A stretch of DNA of 64,000 nt. It comes from Methyloligella halotolerans (GTDB lineage Bacteria; Pseudomonadota; Alphaproteobacteria; Rhizobiales; Methyloligellaceae). Positions 1-8,474 of the stretch are shown here, in pieces (positions within the stretch are counted from its first letter, which is position 1; every line of letters starts with the position of its first letter). The notes beneath the pieces are model-generated. The model was not told the origin of the DNA and ran no database searches. It was given only the letters and a program-made list of their open reading frames with translations. Where the stretch lies: positions 1-64,000 of the forward strand of contig NZ_MASI01000004.1 in the NCBI RefSeq assembly GCF_001708935.1. The letters are read 5' to 3'. Position numbers and translations under genes: made by a program.

Positions 1-103
1 GCCGGTAGCGAGAGAACTTCAAGGCCGCCGCAACATCGCTCCGGCGCTTGAGGGACCGTTTCTTGCCTTGGCCTGAACCTGCTATGCGTTTCCTTTTCGC
101 CAT
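1..103 (-). CDS. Possible partial basic hypothetical protein, cut by window edge
   Basis: From an ATG at 103 an open frame runs leftward off the window edge for 34 codons without a stop. It begins MAKRKRIAGSGQGKKRSLKR and is very rich in Lys and Arg. Only a weak purine stretch precedes the start, and no family is recognised. The fragment is short and could be a chance open frame, so it is reported only because the stretch 1-205 holds no other coding candidate. Confidence 0.22.
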   Translation of the reverse strand, partial: MAKRKRIAGSGQGKKRSLKRRSDVAAALKFSRYR

Positions 104-205
104 CTCAGGCCACCACGGGCGCCGAGGCCCTTACCGGCCAGGTTATATGGACCGAGTGGTACATTTATCATCATTATCCGGCGAATGACAGAATAGGAGG
201 CCCCG

Positions 206-415
206 ATGGACGATCAGACCATGGACGACCAGAAGTTTAACATGTCGATGCGGAAGTTCCTCAAGGAGGTGGGCGTCACCTCCCAGCAAGCGATCGAGGA
301 AGTGGTCCGCGCGGAAAATCTCGGCGGCAAGGGCAAGCTGAAGGTCAAAGCGGTCCTGACTGCGGAAGGCACCGGCCTTGAGCATGTGGTCGAAGGCGAG
401 ATCGACCTCGGCTGA
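206..415 (+). CDS. DUF6494 family small protein
   Basis: A 69-residue protein with a strong Shine-Dalgarno (AGGAGG, about 190-200) ahead of the ATG. The pattern FNMSMRKFLKEVGVTSQ, then a basic segment and a C-terminal acidic tail, matches the DUF6494 family of short proteins in Alphaproteobacteria and other Proteobacteria. No biochemical role is known to me. It has no signal peptide or membrane segment, so it is presumably cytoplasmic. The next gene starts 19 bases downstream on the same strand, so the two may be co-transcribed. Confidence 0.8.
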   Translation: MDDQTMDDQKFNMSMRKFLKEVGVTSQQAIEEVVRAENLGGKGKLKVKAVLTAEGTGLEHVVEGEIDLG

Positions 416-434
416 AGGCAGGCAGGTTTTATCC

Positions 435-800
435 ATGACAGACCGGACTTCCGAGCCTTGGCCCACGGAGCTTCGCGTGGCCAAGGACCGCCGCAACCTG
501 CTTGTCCTGTTCGATGACGGCAGCAGCTACGATTTTGCCGCCGAGCTTTTGCGCGTCCGGAGCCCGAGCGCGGAGGTCCAGGGCCACAGCCCGGATCAGC
601 GCGTGACGGTGCCGGGCAAGAAGAACGTCGAGATCGCTCGGCTCGAGCCCGTCGGCAACTACGCCGTGCGCGTCGTCTTCAGCGACGGCCACAACACCGG
701 GCTGTTCTCCTGGGACTATCTGAAGGAGCTCGGCGAGAACAAGGACGCCCGTTGGGCGGAGTATCTGGACGAGCTGAGCCGTCAGGGCTTGAGCCGGTAG
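435..800 (+). CDS. DUF971 (gamma-butyrobetaine hydroxylase-like N-terminal domain) protein
   Basis: A 121-residue protein. The ATG at 435 is preferred over an upstream ATG at 378 because the family begins just before the WPTELRVAKDRR segment and the longer start would overlap DUF6494. The sequence shows the family's core: LLVLFDDGSSYDFAAELLRV, then VEIARLEPVGNYAVRVVFSDGH and the FSWDYLKELG signature. DUF971 forms the N-terminal fold of gamma-butyrobetaine hydroxylase and also occurs alone in bacteria, often near Fe-S assembly or Mrp genes. Its stand-alone function is not established. It ends just before the convergent PPK2 gene. Confidence 0.82.
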   Translation: MTDRTSEPWPTELRVAKDRRNLLVLFDDGSSYDFAAELLRVRSPSAEVQGHSPDQRVTVPGKKNVEIARLEPVGNYAVRVVFSDGHNTGLFSWDYLKELGENKDARWAEYLDELSRQGLSR

Positions 801-833
801 GGCGCTCTCGTCGGGCCGCGCCGGCTGGCGAGT

Positions 834-1715
834 TCACGCCGTCGCGAAGAAGTCCGGCCCGCGCCCCACGATCTTGGGATCCGGAGCATCGGCGACTTCC
901 GGATCCTTTCCGTCGTACTGGATGCCGTGGAGAATGGCGCGAATGGCGTTGAGCCTTGCGCGCCGCTTGTCGTTGGAGCGGACCACCAGCCAGGGCGCGA
1001 AGCTCGTGTCGGTCCTGGCGAACATGCGGTCCCGCGCGGCCGTGTAGGCATCGAACAGCGCAAGCCCCCGCACGTCGTTGTCGGTCAGCTTCCAGCGCTT
1101 GAGCACGTCGTGGCGGCGGGCGTGAAACCGCTTGAGCTGCATCTCGCGCCCCACCGAAAGCCAGAGCTTGATGAGGATGATCCCGTCATGCACGAGCCCC
1201 GCCTCGAACTGGGGCACGGCTTCCATGAACCGGTGATACTGCTCTTCGGTGCAGTATCCCATCACGGGCTCGACCCCGGCCCGATTGTACCAGGAGCGAT
1301 TGAAGATCAGCATATCGCCCGCCGTGGGGAGCTCGGCCACGTAACGCTGGAAATACCATTGCCCGCGCTCCGCATCCGTCGGCTTGGACAGCGCGACCTG
1401 TCGGGCGTGGCGCGGATTGAGATGGGCCAGAATGCGCTTTATGCAGCCATCCTTGCCCGCCGCATCCCGACCCTCGAAGACGATGACGAGGCGCTTGCCT
1501 TCCCGCTCCACCCAGCGCTGCAGTTTCAGAAGCTCGATCTGGAGGTCCAGCAACTCCTCGTCGTAGCGCTTGCGCTTCATGCGCTTGTTGTAGGGGTAGC
1601 CGCCGCTTCGGAAGGCCTTCTTATCGATCTCTTCCGGCAGCTCCGGGGCGTCGATATCGAAGCCCGGCAATTCCTCGCCTTCGCCCGCGTCCTCAAGCAG
1701 AAAAGATCCGCGCAT
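834..1715 (-). CDS. ppk2: Polyphosphate kinase 2 (PPK2 family)
   Basis: PPK2 enzymes transfer phosphate between polyphosphate and nucleoside diphosphates (or monophosphates, depending on subclass). The 293-residue product has the P-loop VFEGRDAAGKDG (about residues 77-88), the lid and Walker B region FNRSWYNRAGVEPVMGYC, and the C-terminal WLVVRSNDKRRARLN segment of the family. The length fits a single-domain PPK2. The ATG at 1715 is chosen because GGGAGGG lies directly before it. A TTG at 1736 would add seven residues but has no ribosome site. It is divergent from phoR across about 215 bases, which places polyphosphate metabolism beside the Pho operon. The preferred nucleotide cannot be read from sequence. 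Confidence 0.93.
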   Translation of the reverse strand: MRGSFLLEDAGEGEELPGFDIDAPELPEEIDKKAFRSGGYPYNKRMKRKRYDEELLDLQIELLKLQRWVEREGKRLVIVFEGRDAAGKDGCIKRILAHLNPRHARQVALSKPTDAERGQWYFQRYVAELPTAGDMLIFNRSWYNRAGVEPVMGYCTEEQYHRFMEAVPQFEAGLVHDGIILIKLWLSVGREMQLKRFHARRHDVLKRWKLTDNDVRGLALFDAYTAARDRMFARTDTSFAPWLVVRSNDKRRARLNAIRAILHGIQYDGKDPEVADAPDPKIVGRGPDFFATA

Positions 1716-1931
1716 ACTTCCCTCCCAGCCCGCCAATGGCCATATGCCCTACCGAGTCTGTTAACCATGGTGTGGCGGCTTGTCGCGAAACGGTGATATT
1801 ACCTAAGCAATTATCGCTCCCGACGGAAGCGCAGCGATTCGCACCGGAAGGGCGCTAAAATCGCGCTATGGCGGAGAGCCGAACCCCTATATTGCTGAGC
1901 GGCTTGGTTGAAGGTGCTAGGATTGCATCGC

Positions 1932-3236
1932 ATGCAGAGCTTTTACGAACTTGGAGCACGCTTACGGGCAGCCCTCTGGCTGATCGTCGCCGTTGCGGCC
2001 ATTCTCGCGACCCTCGTCGTCGAGACCGACCTGCCGCTGCTCTATGGTCTCGCCGGCTTCCTGGTGTTCCTCGTTTGCGCCGGTGCCGCACCGCGCAACC
2101 TGTCTCTCGAGGATGAGCCGCAGACGCTTCCCGGCAAGCGTTCGTCGGAGAATGCGGAGATCTCCCTCAACCTGGTGACGGAAGCCTACCCCGACCCGGC
2201 CGTAATGCTCGATAGCGCCGGCCACGTCCTGTTCTACAACGCCGCCGCCGGGGCCATCTTCACCTCTCTTCGCGAAGGCGGCCATGTCTCGAGCGTCATT
2301 CGCAATCCGGCGTTTTTGGACGCCCTCACGGCCGCGCCCGACCGCGGACGCTCCATCACCGTCAGCTATACGGAGCGCGTTCTCCCCGTCGGCCGCCGCA
2401 TGGCGGTCACCGTGGCGCCCTTGAGCCATCAGGGCCATCGGGCCCGCTACATCCTGGTGCTGCTCCGCGACCTCACCGAATCCGAGCGTATCAACCAGAT
2501 GCGGTCCGACTTCGTCGCCAATGCGAGCCACGAGCTCCGCACGCCGCTCGCCTCCCTGCGCGGCTTCATCGAGACCCTACAGCTGAGCGCCAAGGACGAT
2601 GCCGGCGCCCGGGAGCGCTTCCTCAAGGTCATGGCCGAGCAAGCTGCCCGCATGACGCGCCTCATCGACCAGCTCCTCTCCCTCAGCCGGGCCGAGATGA
2701 ACGTCCATGTCGCGCCGAGCAACCTCATCGATCTGAATCACGTCATCGACAATGTGCGCGACGCGACCGAGCCTCTGGCGCAGGAGCACGGCGTGAAGCT
2801 TCAGCTGAAGCGCTTCGCAGCGCCGGCCCTCGTCCGTGGCGATCTCGACGAGCTGGTCCAGGTCCTTCAGAACCTCGTGACCAACGCGCTGAAATACGGC
2901 GCCGACAAGGGTGTCGTGCGTGTCGAGGGGAACTACCGGTCGGCCCAGGGCCGCGGCAACGGACGCTATTCCATTGCCGTGATCGACGAGGGGAAGGGCA
3001 TTCCCTCCGACCATCTGCCGCGCCTGACCGAGCGCTTCTACCGGGTCGACGTGGCCTATAGCCGCGAACGTGGCGGAACGGGCCTCGGCCTCGCCATCGT
3101 CAAGCACATCGTGAACCGCCATCGCGGCGAGCTCACCATCTCCTCCAAGCCCGGCGAGGGCTCGACCTTCACCGTCGTGTTCGATGCGGTCGAAAAGCCT
3201 CAGGAAAAGCCGGCCCCCTCCCAGGCGGCCGAATAG
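1932..3236 (+). CDS. phoR: Phosphate regulon sensor histidine kinase PhoR
   Basis: PhoR autophosphorylates under phosphate limitation and phosphorylates PhoB, and is held inactive by PstSCAB-PhoU when phosphate is abundant. The 434-residue protein has two N-terminal membrane helices (about residues 12-55), a PAS-like region (VTEAYPDPAVMLDSAGHVLF), a HisKA box with phosphoacceptor His near residue 200 (NASHELRTPLASLRG), and an ATPase domain with N box (NLVTNALKYG), VIDEGKGIP and GGTGLGLAIVKHIV. The ATG at 1932 follows an AGGA about ten bases upstream. A TTG at 1908 in frame is the alternative. It heads a block followed by pstSCAB-phoU-phoB, the usual alphaproteobacterial order. Confidence 0.95.
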   Translation: MQSFYELGARLRAALWLIVAVAAILATLVVETDLPLLYGLAGFLVFLVCAGAAPRNLSLEDEPQTLPGKRSSENAEISLNLVTEAYPDPAVMLDSAGHVLFYNAAAGAIFTSLREGGHVSSVIRNPAFLDALTAAPDRGRSITVSYTERVLPVGRRMAVTVAPLSHQGHRARYILVLLRDLTESERINQMRSDFVANASHELRTPLASLRGFIETLQLSAKDDAGARERFLKVMAEQAARMTRLIDQLLSLSRAEMNVHVAPSNLIDLNHVIDNVRDATEPLAQEHGVKLQLKRFAAPALVRGDLDELVQVLQNLVTNALKYGADKGVVRVEGNYRSAQGRGNGRYSIAVIDEGKGIPSDHLPRLTERFYRVDVAYSRERGGTGLGLAIVKHIVNRHRGELTISSKPGEGSTFTVVFDAVEKPQEKPAPSQAAE

Positions 3237-3241
3237 GCGTT

Positions 3242-3258
3242 CCGGGGAATTTCCCCGG
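3242..3258. repeat. Perfect inverted repeat just after phoR
   Basis: CCGGGGAATTTCCCCGG is a perfect 17-base palindrome starting five bases after the phoR stop. It could form a short hairpin but no T-run follows, so it is not a clear intrinsic terminator. It could be a processing site or a factor-binding site. Confidence 0.4.
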
Positions 3259-3289
3259 CCGTCCACAGGGTGTCATCCGGCCCTGAACA

Positions 3290-3318
3290 CTGTAATCGAA
3301 CTGTCATATAACTGACAT
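3290..3318 (+). promoter_or_regulatory. Pho box (three PhoB half-sites) upstream of pstS
   Basis: CTGTAAT (3290), CTGTCAT (3301) and CTGACAT (3312) are three direct 7-base half-sites at exact 11-base spacing, matching the PhoB consensus CTGTCAT with AT-rich spacers. The array lies 310 bases before the pstS start in the 394-base gap 3237-3630, so either the leader is long or a second promoter exists. It predicts PhoB-dependent induction of pstSCAB-phoU-phoB. Confidence 0.85.
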
Positions 3319-3493
3319 AGGGCTTCCCTCATGGCGCATCGGCGGGGATGCGGGCATTTCGTCCGCGTCCGCGATGCCGGAGAGGAGCGAAGTCTGAAAT
3401 GTGTCCGGAGCAACCCCGGATCGGAGCCGCTGCCAATCGCGGATCCTCCACAGGCTTCAACCGTGGTGCCCTTTGAAAATCAACAGTTTGGGA

Positions 3494-3522
3494 CTGTCAC
3501 CAAGAGGAATCCGAGCTGTCAT
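3494..3522 (+). promoter_or_regulatory. Possible second, degenerate Pho box
   Basis: CTGTCAC at 3494 and CTGTCAT at 3516 are near-perfect PhoB half-sites exactly 22 bases apart, which is two 11-base repeats. The expected middle half-site at 3505 is not conserved. The site is 110 bases before pstS, closer to a normal promoter distance than the full Pho box. Binding is inferred only from spacing. Confidence 0.45.
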
Positions 3523-3630
3523 AAAAGCATTATCGCTGACGACTAGCGTGCCGGCGAGCTCGCGGCAGTCGCCGCTTTGCAGGCTCGCACCCAGAAACAA
3601 AAGCTCGCATCCAACGCAAGGGAGAGCAAA

Positions 3631-4674
3631 GTGAAAAGGTTTTCCATCATGGCGTCGGCCATCGCCGTCGGCGCTTGCATCACGGCCGGCCCCGCGCTCG
3701 CACGTGATCAGATCCAGATCGCCGGTTCTTCGACCGTCCTGCCCTATGCCCAGATCGTTGCCGAGGATTTCGGCAAGACCTACGGCAAGTATCCGACCCC
3801 CGTCGTCGAGTCCGGCGGCTCCTCTGCTGGCCTGAAGCAGTTCTGCAAGGGGCTCGGCGAATCCACGATCGACATCGCGAACGCTTCGCGCAAGATCAAG
3901 GACAAAGAGGTCGAGGCCTGCCACGCAGCCGGCGTGAAGAACATCATGGAAGTCCGCTTCGGCTATGACGGCATCGTCTTCGCCAGCGACGTCAAGGGCC
4001 CCGACATGGCCCTCGAGCCCAAGGACCTCTATCTCGCCCTCGCCGAGCAGGTCCCGGTCGACGGCAAGATGGTCAAGAACCCCTACAAGACCTGGGACGA
4101 GGTCAACGCCGACCTGCCGAAGTGGGAGATCGCCGCTTACATCCCCGGCGAGAAGCACGGCACCCGTGAGGTCTTCGAGGAGAAGGTCCTTGCCAAGGGT
4201 TGCGAAGAGGCCGGCGCCATCAAGATCATGGAAGAGGCCGGCAGCGACGAAGACACCATCGACGACGCCTGCATCAAGGTCCGCAAGGACGGCAAGGCCG
4301 TGGACATCGACGGCGACTACACCGAGACCCTGGCCCGCCTGCAGTCCAATCCGGAAGGCATCGGCGTGTTCGGTCTGTCCTTCTACGAGAACAACACCGA
4401 CAAGCTGAAGGTCGCCACCATGAGCGGTGTCGAGCCCTCCGTCGATACCATCGCCAGCGGCGAGTATCCGGTGTCCCGTCCGCTCTTCTTCTACGTGAAG
4501 AAGGACCACATGGACGTCATTCCCGGCCTGAAGGACTACGTGGCCTACTTCGCCTCGGAGAAGATGATCGGCCCCGACGGCCCGCTCGCCGAATACGGCC
4601 TGGTTCCGCTGCCGGATGACGAGTTCGAAGAGCTGCAGACGCAGATCGAGAACGGCACGACCATGGGCATGTAG
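3631..4674 (+). CDS. pstS: Phosphate ABC transporter substrate-binding protein PstS
   Basis: The periplasmic receptor that captures inorganic phosphate for PstCAB. The GTG at 3631 is chosen because GGGAGAG lies four bases upstream and it gives a classic signal peptide (MKRFSIMASAIAVGACITAG) cleaved after PALA. The mature protein starts with the fold signatures IAGSSTVLPYAQ, VVESGGSSAGLKQFC and IDIANASRKI, which are phosphate-contacting regions in the family. It has 347 residues, the long alphaproteobacterial type. An upstream in-frame ATG at 3577 would bury the signal peptide and is rejected. It is the first transport gene after the Pho box. Confidence 0.95.
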   Translation: MKRFSIMASAIAVGACITAGPALARDQIQIAGSSTVLPYAQIVAEDFGKTYGKYPTPVVESGGSSAGLKQFCKGLGESTIDIANASRKIKDKEVEACHAAGVKNIMEVRFGYDGIVFASDVKGPDMALEPKDLYLALAEQVPVDGKMVKNPYKTWDEVNADLPKWEIAAYIPGEKHGTREVFEEKVLAKGCEEAGAIKIMEEAGSDEDTIDDACIKVRKDGKAVDIDGDYTETLARLQSNPEGIGVFGLSFYENNTDKLKVATMSGVEPSVDTIASGEYPVSRPLFFYVKKDHMDVIPGLKDYVAYFASEKMIGPDGPLAEYGLVPLPDDEFEELQTQIENGTTMGM

Positions 4675-4699
4675 GCCCAGGATTTAAGACGATATCGAA

Positions 4700-4738
4700 G
4701 GGGCGGGCCGACAGGCCAAGGGCTTTACGGTCCGCCCC
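4700..4738 (+). terminator. Stem-loop in the pstS-pstC gap
   Basis: GGGGCGGGCC (4700-4709) pairs with GGTCCGCCCC (4729-4738) with one G-U pair and a 19-base loop. There is no strong T-run, so it probably acts as a partial terminator or 3' stabiliser, letting pstS be expressed above the membrane genes, as is common for binding-protein operons. Confidence 0.6.
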
Positions 4739-4783
4739 CTCATCGCGGGGCAACAAGATAAATTCGATAAGAGTGGGGCGCTC

Positions 4784-6262
4784 GTGTCCAACCTGACCAT
4801 CCTTGCCATTCTCGCGGCGGCCGCAGTGCTCGCCTATCTGGTCGGGCGGTATCGCTCGGTTCAGGTCTCCAACGGCAACACCATCCCGACCCATTCGCGG
4901 CCGTCCTACCACGGCGCCTATCTCGCCATCTGGACAGTCATCCCGGCGCTCCTCCTGCTCACCGTTTGGACCGCGGCCGACAATCCGGTCTTCGAGTATT
5001 TCACGGCACAACAGCTTCCGGCGGCCTATCATGAGCAGTCCGACGCTCAGCAATCCCTGACCATGAACGTCGTGGAGTCGATCGCCGAAGGGCTCCCGCA
5101 CCTGACCCCGCGCGAGGACGAAATCCTCCGCAAGGCGCGCTACGGCTTCGTCACAAACGACACCGCACGCGAGGTGCTGTCCGAGAACGGCGTCATCCTC
5201 GGCTCCGCCCCCGAGCCCTATGTCATCCAGGCCGCGATCTATCTCGCCGATCTCCGGGCCACTGCGCGGCTTGTGCTGCCGGCTGTGTGTTTTCTTCTGG
5301 CTGCGGGATGCTTCTTCTGGGCCTACCGCAACATCGCCCCGGCCTTGCGCGCCCGGACCTATGTCGAGCGGACAATGACGGCAGGGCTTTTCGCCGCCTC
5401 GACGGTTGCCGTCCTGACCACCGTCGGCATCGTCCTGTCGGTGCTGTTCGAGACCATCCATTTCTTCCAGCTCGTGCCGCCCCAGGACTACTTCTTCGGC
5501 ACGGTCTGGGATCCGCGCTTCTCCGCCGCGGGAAGCGGGGGGAGCGAGGGCCAGTTCGGCCTCCTGCCGCTTCTCTGGGGCACCATGTATATCTCCCTGG
5601 TCGCGCTGCTCGTCGCGGTGCCCGTGGGCCTGTTCGCCGCCATCTACATGTCCGAATATGCAGGGCCCAAGGTGCGGACGATCGCCAAACCCTTGCTGGA
5701 GATCCTGGCCGGTATCCCGACCATCGTTTACGGCTTCTTCGCCCTCGTCACCTTCGGTCCCTTCATGCGCGACGCCGGCGCGGCGGTCGGCCTAGACATC
5801 TCGGCCTCCAGCGTCCTCACCGCCGGCATCGTCATGGGGGTGATGATCATCCCCTTCGTGTCGTCGCTCTCCGACGACATCATCAATGCCGTTCCAAATT
5901 CCCTGCGTGAAGGGTCCTACGGCCTGGGCGCCACCCAATCGGAGACCATCAAACGGGTGATCCTGCCGGCCGCCCTGCCGGGCATCGTCGGCGCCATCCT
6001 GCTGGCGGCCTCCCGCGCCATCGGCGAGACCATGATCGTGGTGCTGGCCGCCGGCATCGCCGCCAACCTGACCCTCAACCCGTTCGAGCAGGTCACCACC
6101 ATCACCGTGAAGATCGTCAGCCAGCTGACCGGCGACCTCGAGTTCAACAGTCCCCAGACCCTGGTGGCCTTTGCCCTCGGTCTCACGCTCTTCGTCATCA
6201 CATTGGGGCTCAACATCTACGCCCTGTACATCGTCCGCAAATACCGGGAGCAGTACGAATAA
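4784..6262 (+). CDS. pstC: Phosphate ABC transporter permease PstC
   Basis: One of two inner-membrane permease subunits for phosphate uptake. The 492-residue product starts at GTG 4784. It has an N-terminal extension with several extra helices (VLAYLVGR, AYLAIWTVIPALLLLTV, then a helix near 160) before the standard six-helix permease core, and such long PstC forms are usual in this group. The core contains the ABC coupling loop region SLREGSYGLGATQSETIKR and the helix IGETMIVVLAAG. Its stop codon overlaps the start of pstA (TAATG), so the two are translationally coupled. Confidence 0.95.
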   Translation: MSNLTILAILAAAAVLAYLVGRYRSVQVSNGNTIPTHSRPSYHGAYLAIWTVIPALLLLTVWTAADNPVFEYFTAQQLPAAYHEQSDAQQSLTMNVVESIAEGLPHLTPREDEILRKARYGFVTNDTAREVLSENGVILGSAPEPYVIQAAIYLADLRATARLVLPAVCFLLAAGCFFWAYRNIAPALRARTYVERTMTAGLFAASTVAVLTTVGIVLSVLFETIHFFQLVPPQDYFFGTVWDPRFSAAGSGGSEGQFGLLPLLWGTMYISLVALLVAVPVGLFAAIYMSEYAGPKVRTIAKPLLEILAGIPTIVYGFFALVTFGPFMRDAGAAVGLDISASSVLTAGIVMGVMIIPFVSSLSDDIINAVPNSLREGSYGLGATQSETIKRVILPAALPGIVGAILLAASRAIGETMIVVLAAGIAANLTLNPFEQVTTITVKIVSQLTGDLEFNSPQTLVAFALGLTLFVITLGLNIYALYIVRKYREQYE

Positions 6263-7584
6263 TGACCGATCAGACCGTAGGCTCAGGCGGGCTCCCCGGG
6301 ATCGCAAGCGCGGCCAACGAGAGCTCCAAGCGTCTCGCCAAGCGTCACGCAGCCGAGCGCCGCTTCCGCTGGTACGGCATCGCGGCGCTGCTGTTCGGGC
6401 TCGGCTTCCTGGTGATCCTATTCACTTCGATCATCGGCAAGGGCTGGACGGCGTTTCTGCAGACCTCCGCGCATCTGGAAGTCTATTTCGACCCAAAGGT
6501 CGTGAACCCCTCCGGCAATCCCGCCGACCGGGACGAGCTCTTGCGGGCGAACTACGCCAAGCTCGCCGACGAGGCGCTCTACAAGGTGATCGGCGTAGAC
6601 CCGGACAACCGCAAGGAGCGTCGCTCTGCCAACAAGCTCTTGTCCCGTGGCGTCGACACCCAGCTCAAGGACATCGTCATGGCCGATCCCTCGGTCATCG
6701 GCGAGAAGCGCGACGTCTGGCTGCTGGCGGCCGATGATGTGGATGCTCTCCTGAAGGGTTCCATCAGCCGCGACACTCCAGAGGAGCGCCGCGCCCTGGA
6801 CAACCAACAGCTGGGTTGGATCGATCACATGGTCGAGAAGGGCCTTCTGGAGAAGCGCTTCAACACCGGCCTCTTCGTCTACGGCGCCTCCAGCTATCCG
6901 GAAACCGCCGGCTTGGGCGTGGCGCTCATCGGCTCACTCTTCATGATGATGGTCGTCATCCTCTTGGCCGTGCCATTGGCGGTGGCCGCGGCGACCTATC
7001 TGGAAGAGTTCGCCGCCAAGAACCGGATCTCGGACCTGATCGAGGTCAACATCAACAATCTCGCGGCCGTACCGTCCATTGTGTTCGGTCTGCTCGGTCT
7101 CGCGATCTTCATCAACTTTCTGGGCTTGCCGCGCTCGGCGCCCATCGTTGGCGGTCTCGTGCTCTCGCTCATGACGCTGCCCACCATCATCATCGCCACC
7201 CGTGCCGCCCTGAAGGCGGTGCCGCCGTCCATCCGGGAAGGTGCGCTGGGTGTCGGCGCCTCGAAGCATCAGGTGATCATGCATCACGTTTTGCCCCTTG
7301 CCTTGCCAGGCATCCTCACGGGGACCATCATCGGTCTCGTGCAGGCGTTGGGGGAAACGGCGCCGCTGCTGATGATCGGCATGGTGGCTTTCGTCGCGGA
7401 TTACCCGTCCACGCCGATGGATCCAGCGACGGCCTTGCCCGTGCAGATTTATATGTGGGCGACTGCGGCGGAGCGCGGCTTCATCGAACGTACGGCCGGC
7501 GCGACCATGGTGCTGCTGGCCTTCCTGATCGTGATGAACAGCTTGGCTGTGTATCTGAGGCACAAATTCGAGCGGAAGTGGTAG
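6262..7584 (+). CDS. pstA: Phosphate ABC transporter permease PstA
   Basis: Second permease subunit of the Pst importer, 440 residues. A DUF3333-like N-terminal extension (about residues 1-200: one helix, then a soluble segment containing LFVYGASSYPETAG) precedes the permease domain, whose coupling region reads SIREGALGVGASKHQVIMHHV and whose last helix ends in a positively charged tail. It overlaps pstC by one base and is followed ten bases later by pstB, consistent with one polycistronic message. Confidence 0.95.
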   Translation: MTDQTVGSGGLPGIASAANESSKRLAKRHAAERRFRWYGIAALLFGLGFLVILFTSIIGKGWTAFLQTSAHLEVYFDPKVVNPSGNPADRDELLRANYAKLADEALYKVIGVDPDNRKERRSANKLLSRGVDTQLKDIVMADPSVIGEKRDVWLLAADDVDALLKGSISRDTPEERRALDNQQLGWIDHMVEKGLLEKRFNTGLFVYGASSYPETAGLGVALIGSLFMMMVVILLAVPLAVAAATYLEEFAAKNRISDLIEVNINNLAAVPSIVFGLLGLAIFINFLGLPRSAPIVGGLVLSLMTLPTIIIATRAALKAVPPSIREGALGVGASKHQVIMHHVLPLALPGILTGTIIGLVQALGETAPLLMIGMVAFVADYPSTPMDPATALPVQIYMWATAAERGFIERTAGATMVLLAFLIVMNSLAVYLRHKFERKW

Positions 7585-7593
7585 GGCCGCGTT

Positions 7594-8441
7594 ATGGAGG
7601 ACAGTGTGGACGTACAATCTGCAATGAAAGAGCGGGCGCCTGCTGTGCCCGAGCAAAATCCCGGCGCGATCTCTATGGAAGAGCACGCGCTCAAGATGGC
7701 GGCCAACAACGTCAGCCTTTGGTACGGCGAGAAGCAGGCGCTCCATGACGTCTCCCTCGAAATCTACGACAGCTCGGTCACTGCGCTGATCGGGCCGTCC
7801 GGCTGCGGTAAGTCGACGTTTCTGCGTTGCCTCAACCGGATGAACGACGTCATCGACATCGTGAAGATCAAGGGCGACATTCGGCTCGACGGCGAGGACA
7901 TCTACGCCCCGGACGCGATCCGGTGCAGCTTCGCGCTCGCGTCGGCATGGTGTTTCAGAAGCCGAACCCGTTTCCCAAATCGATCTTCGAGAACGTCGCC
8001 TACGCTCCGCGGATTCACGGAACCGCCAGCAACAAGGCCGAGCTCGAGGATATCGTGGTGAACAGCCTTCGCCGCGCCGGCCTCTATGAAGAGGTGAAGG
8101 ATCGCCTGGACGAGCCGGGCACGGGCCTCTCCGGCGGCCAGCAGCAACGTCTCTGCATCGCCCGCGCCATCTCGGTGAACCCCGAGGTTCTCCTGATGGA
8201 CGAGCCGTGCTCCGCCCTCGATCCGATTGCCACGGCCAAGATCGAGACGCTGATCGACGAACTGCGCGAGACCCTCTGCATCGTCATCGTGACCCACTCC
8301 ATGCAGCAGGCCGCGCGCGTATCCCAACGGACCGCCTTCTTCCATCTTGGCAAGATCATCGAGGTGGACGACACCACAGCGATGTTCACGAACCCCAAGG
8401 ACGTGAAGACCCAGGATTACATCACTGGCCGCTTCGGCTAG
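7594..8441 (+). pseudogene. pstB: Phosphate ABC transporter ATPase PstB, frameshifted (possibly sequencing error)
   Basis: PstB hydrolyses ATP to drive phosphate import. The frame from ATG 7594 carries the P-loop [12 protein letters not shown] and then loses homology after [10 protein letters not shown] near 7917. The remaining conserved protein ([44 protein letters not shown], and the H-loop VTHSMQQAA) continues in another frame to the stop at 8441. Adding one G in GCG|ATCC (7917/7918) would restore [15 protein letters not shown] and a full-length 282-residue protein. As written the gene is broken. Every catalytic motif is otherwise intact, so a lost base in the assembly is more likely than decay. 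A real lesion should give constitutive PhoB activity. Confidence 0.9.
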
Positions 8442-8474
8442 TCGACGCGGGCCTAGAGCCAAAAGGAACGGCTA

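Noticed and set aside
143..496. 117-codon minus-strand frame over DUF6494 and DUF971
   Set aside because: It is antisense to two recognisable small proteins and has no motif of its own.
3331..3546. Possible leader peptide (71 codons) between the Pho box and pstS
   Set aside because: No ribosome site, no family, and it overlaps the putative second Pho half-sites.
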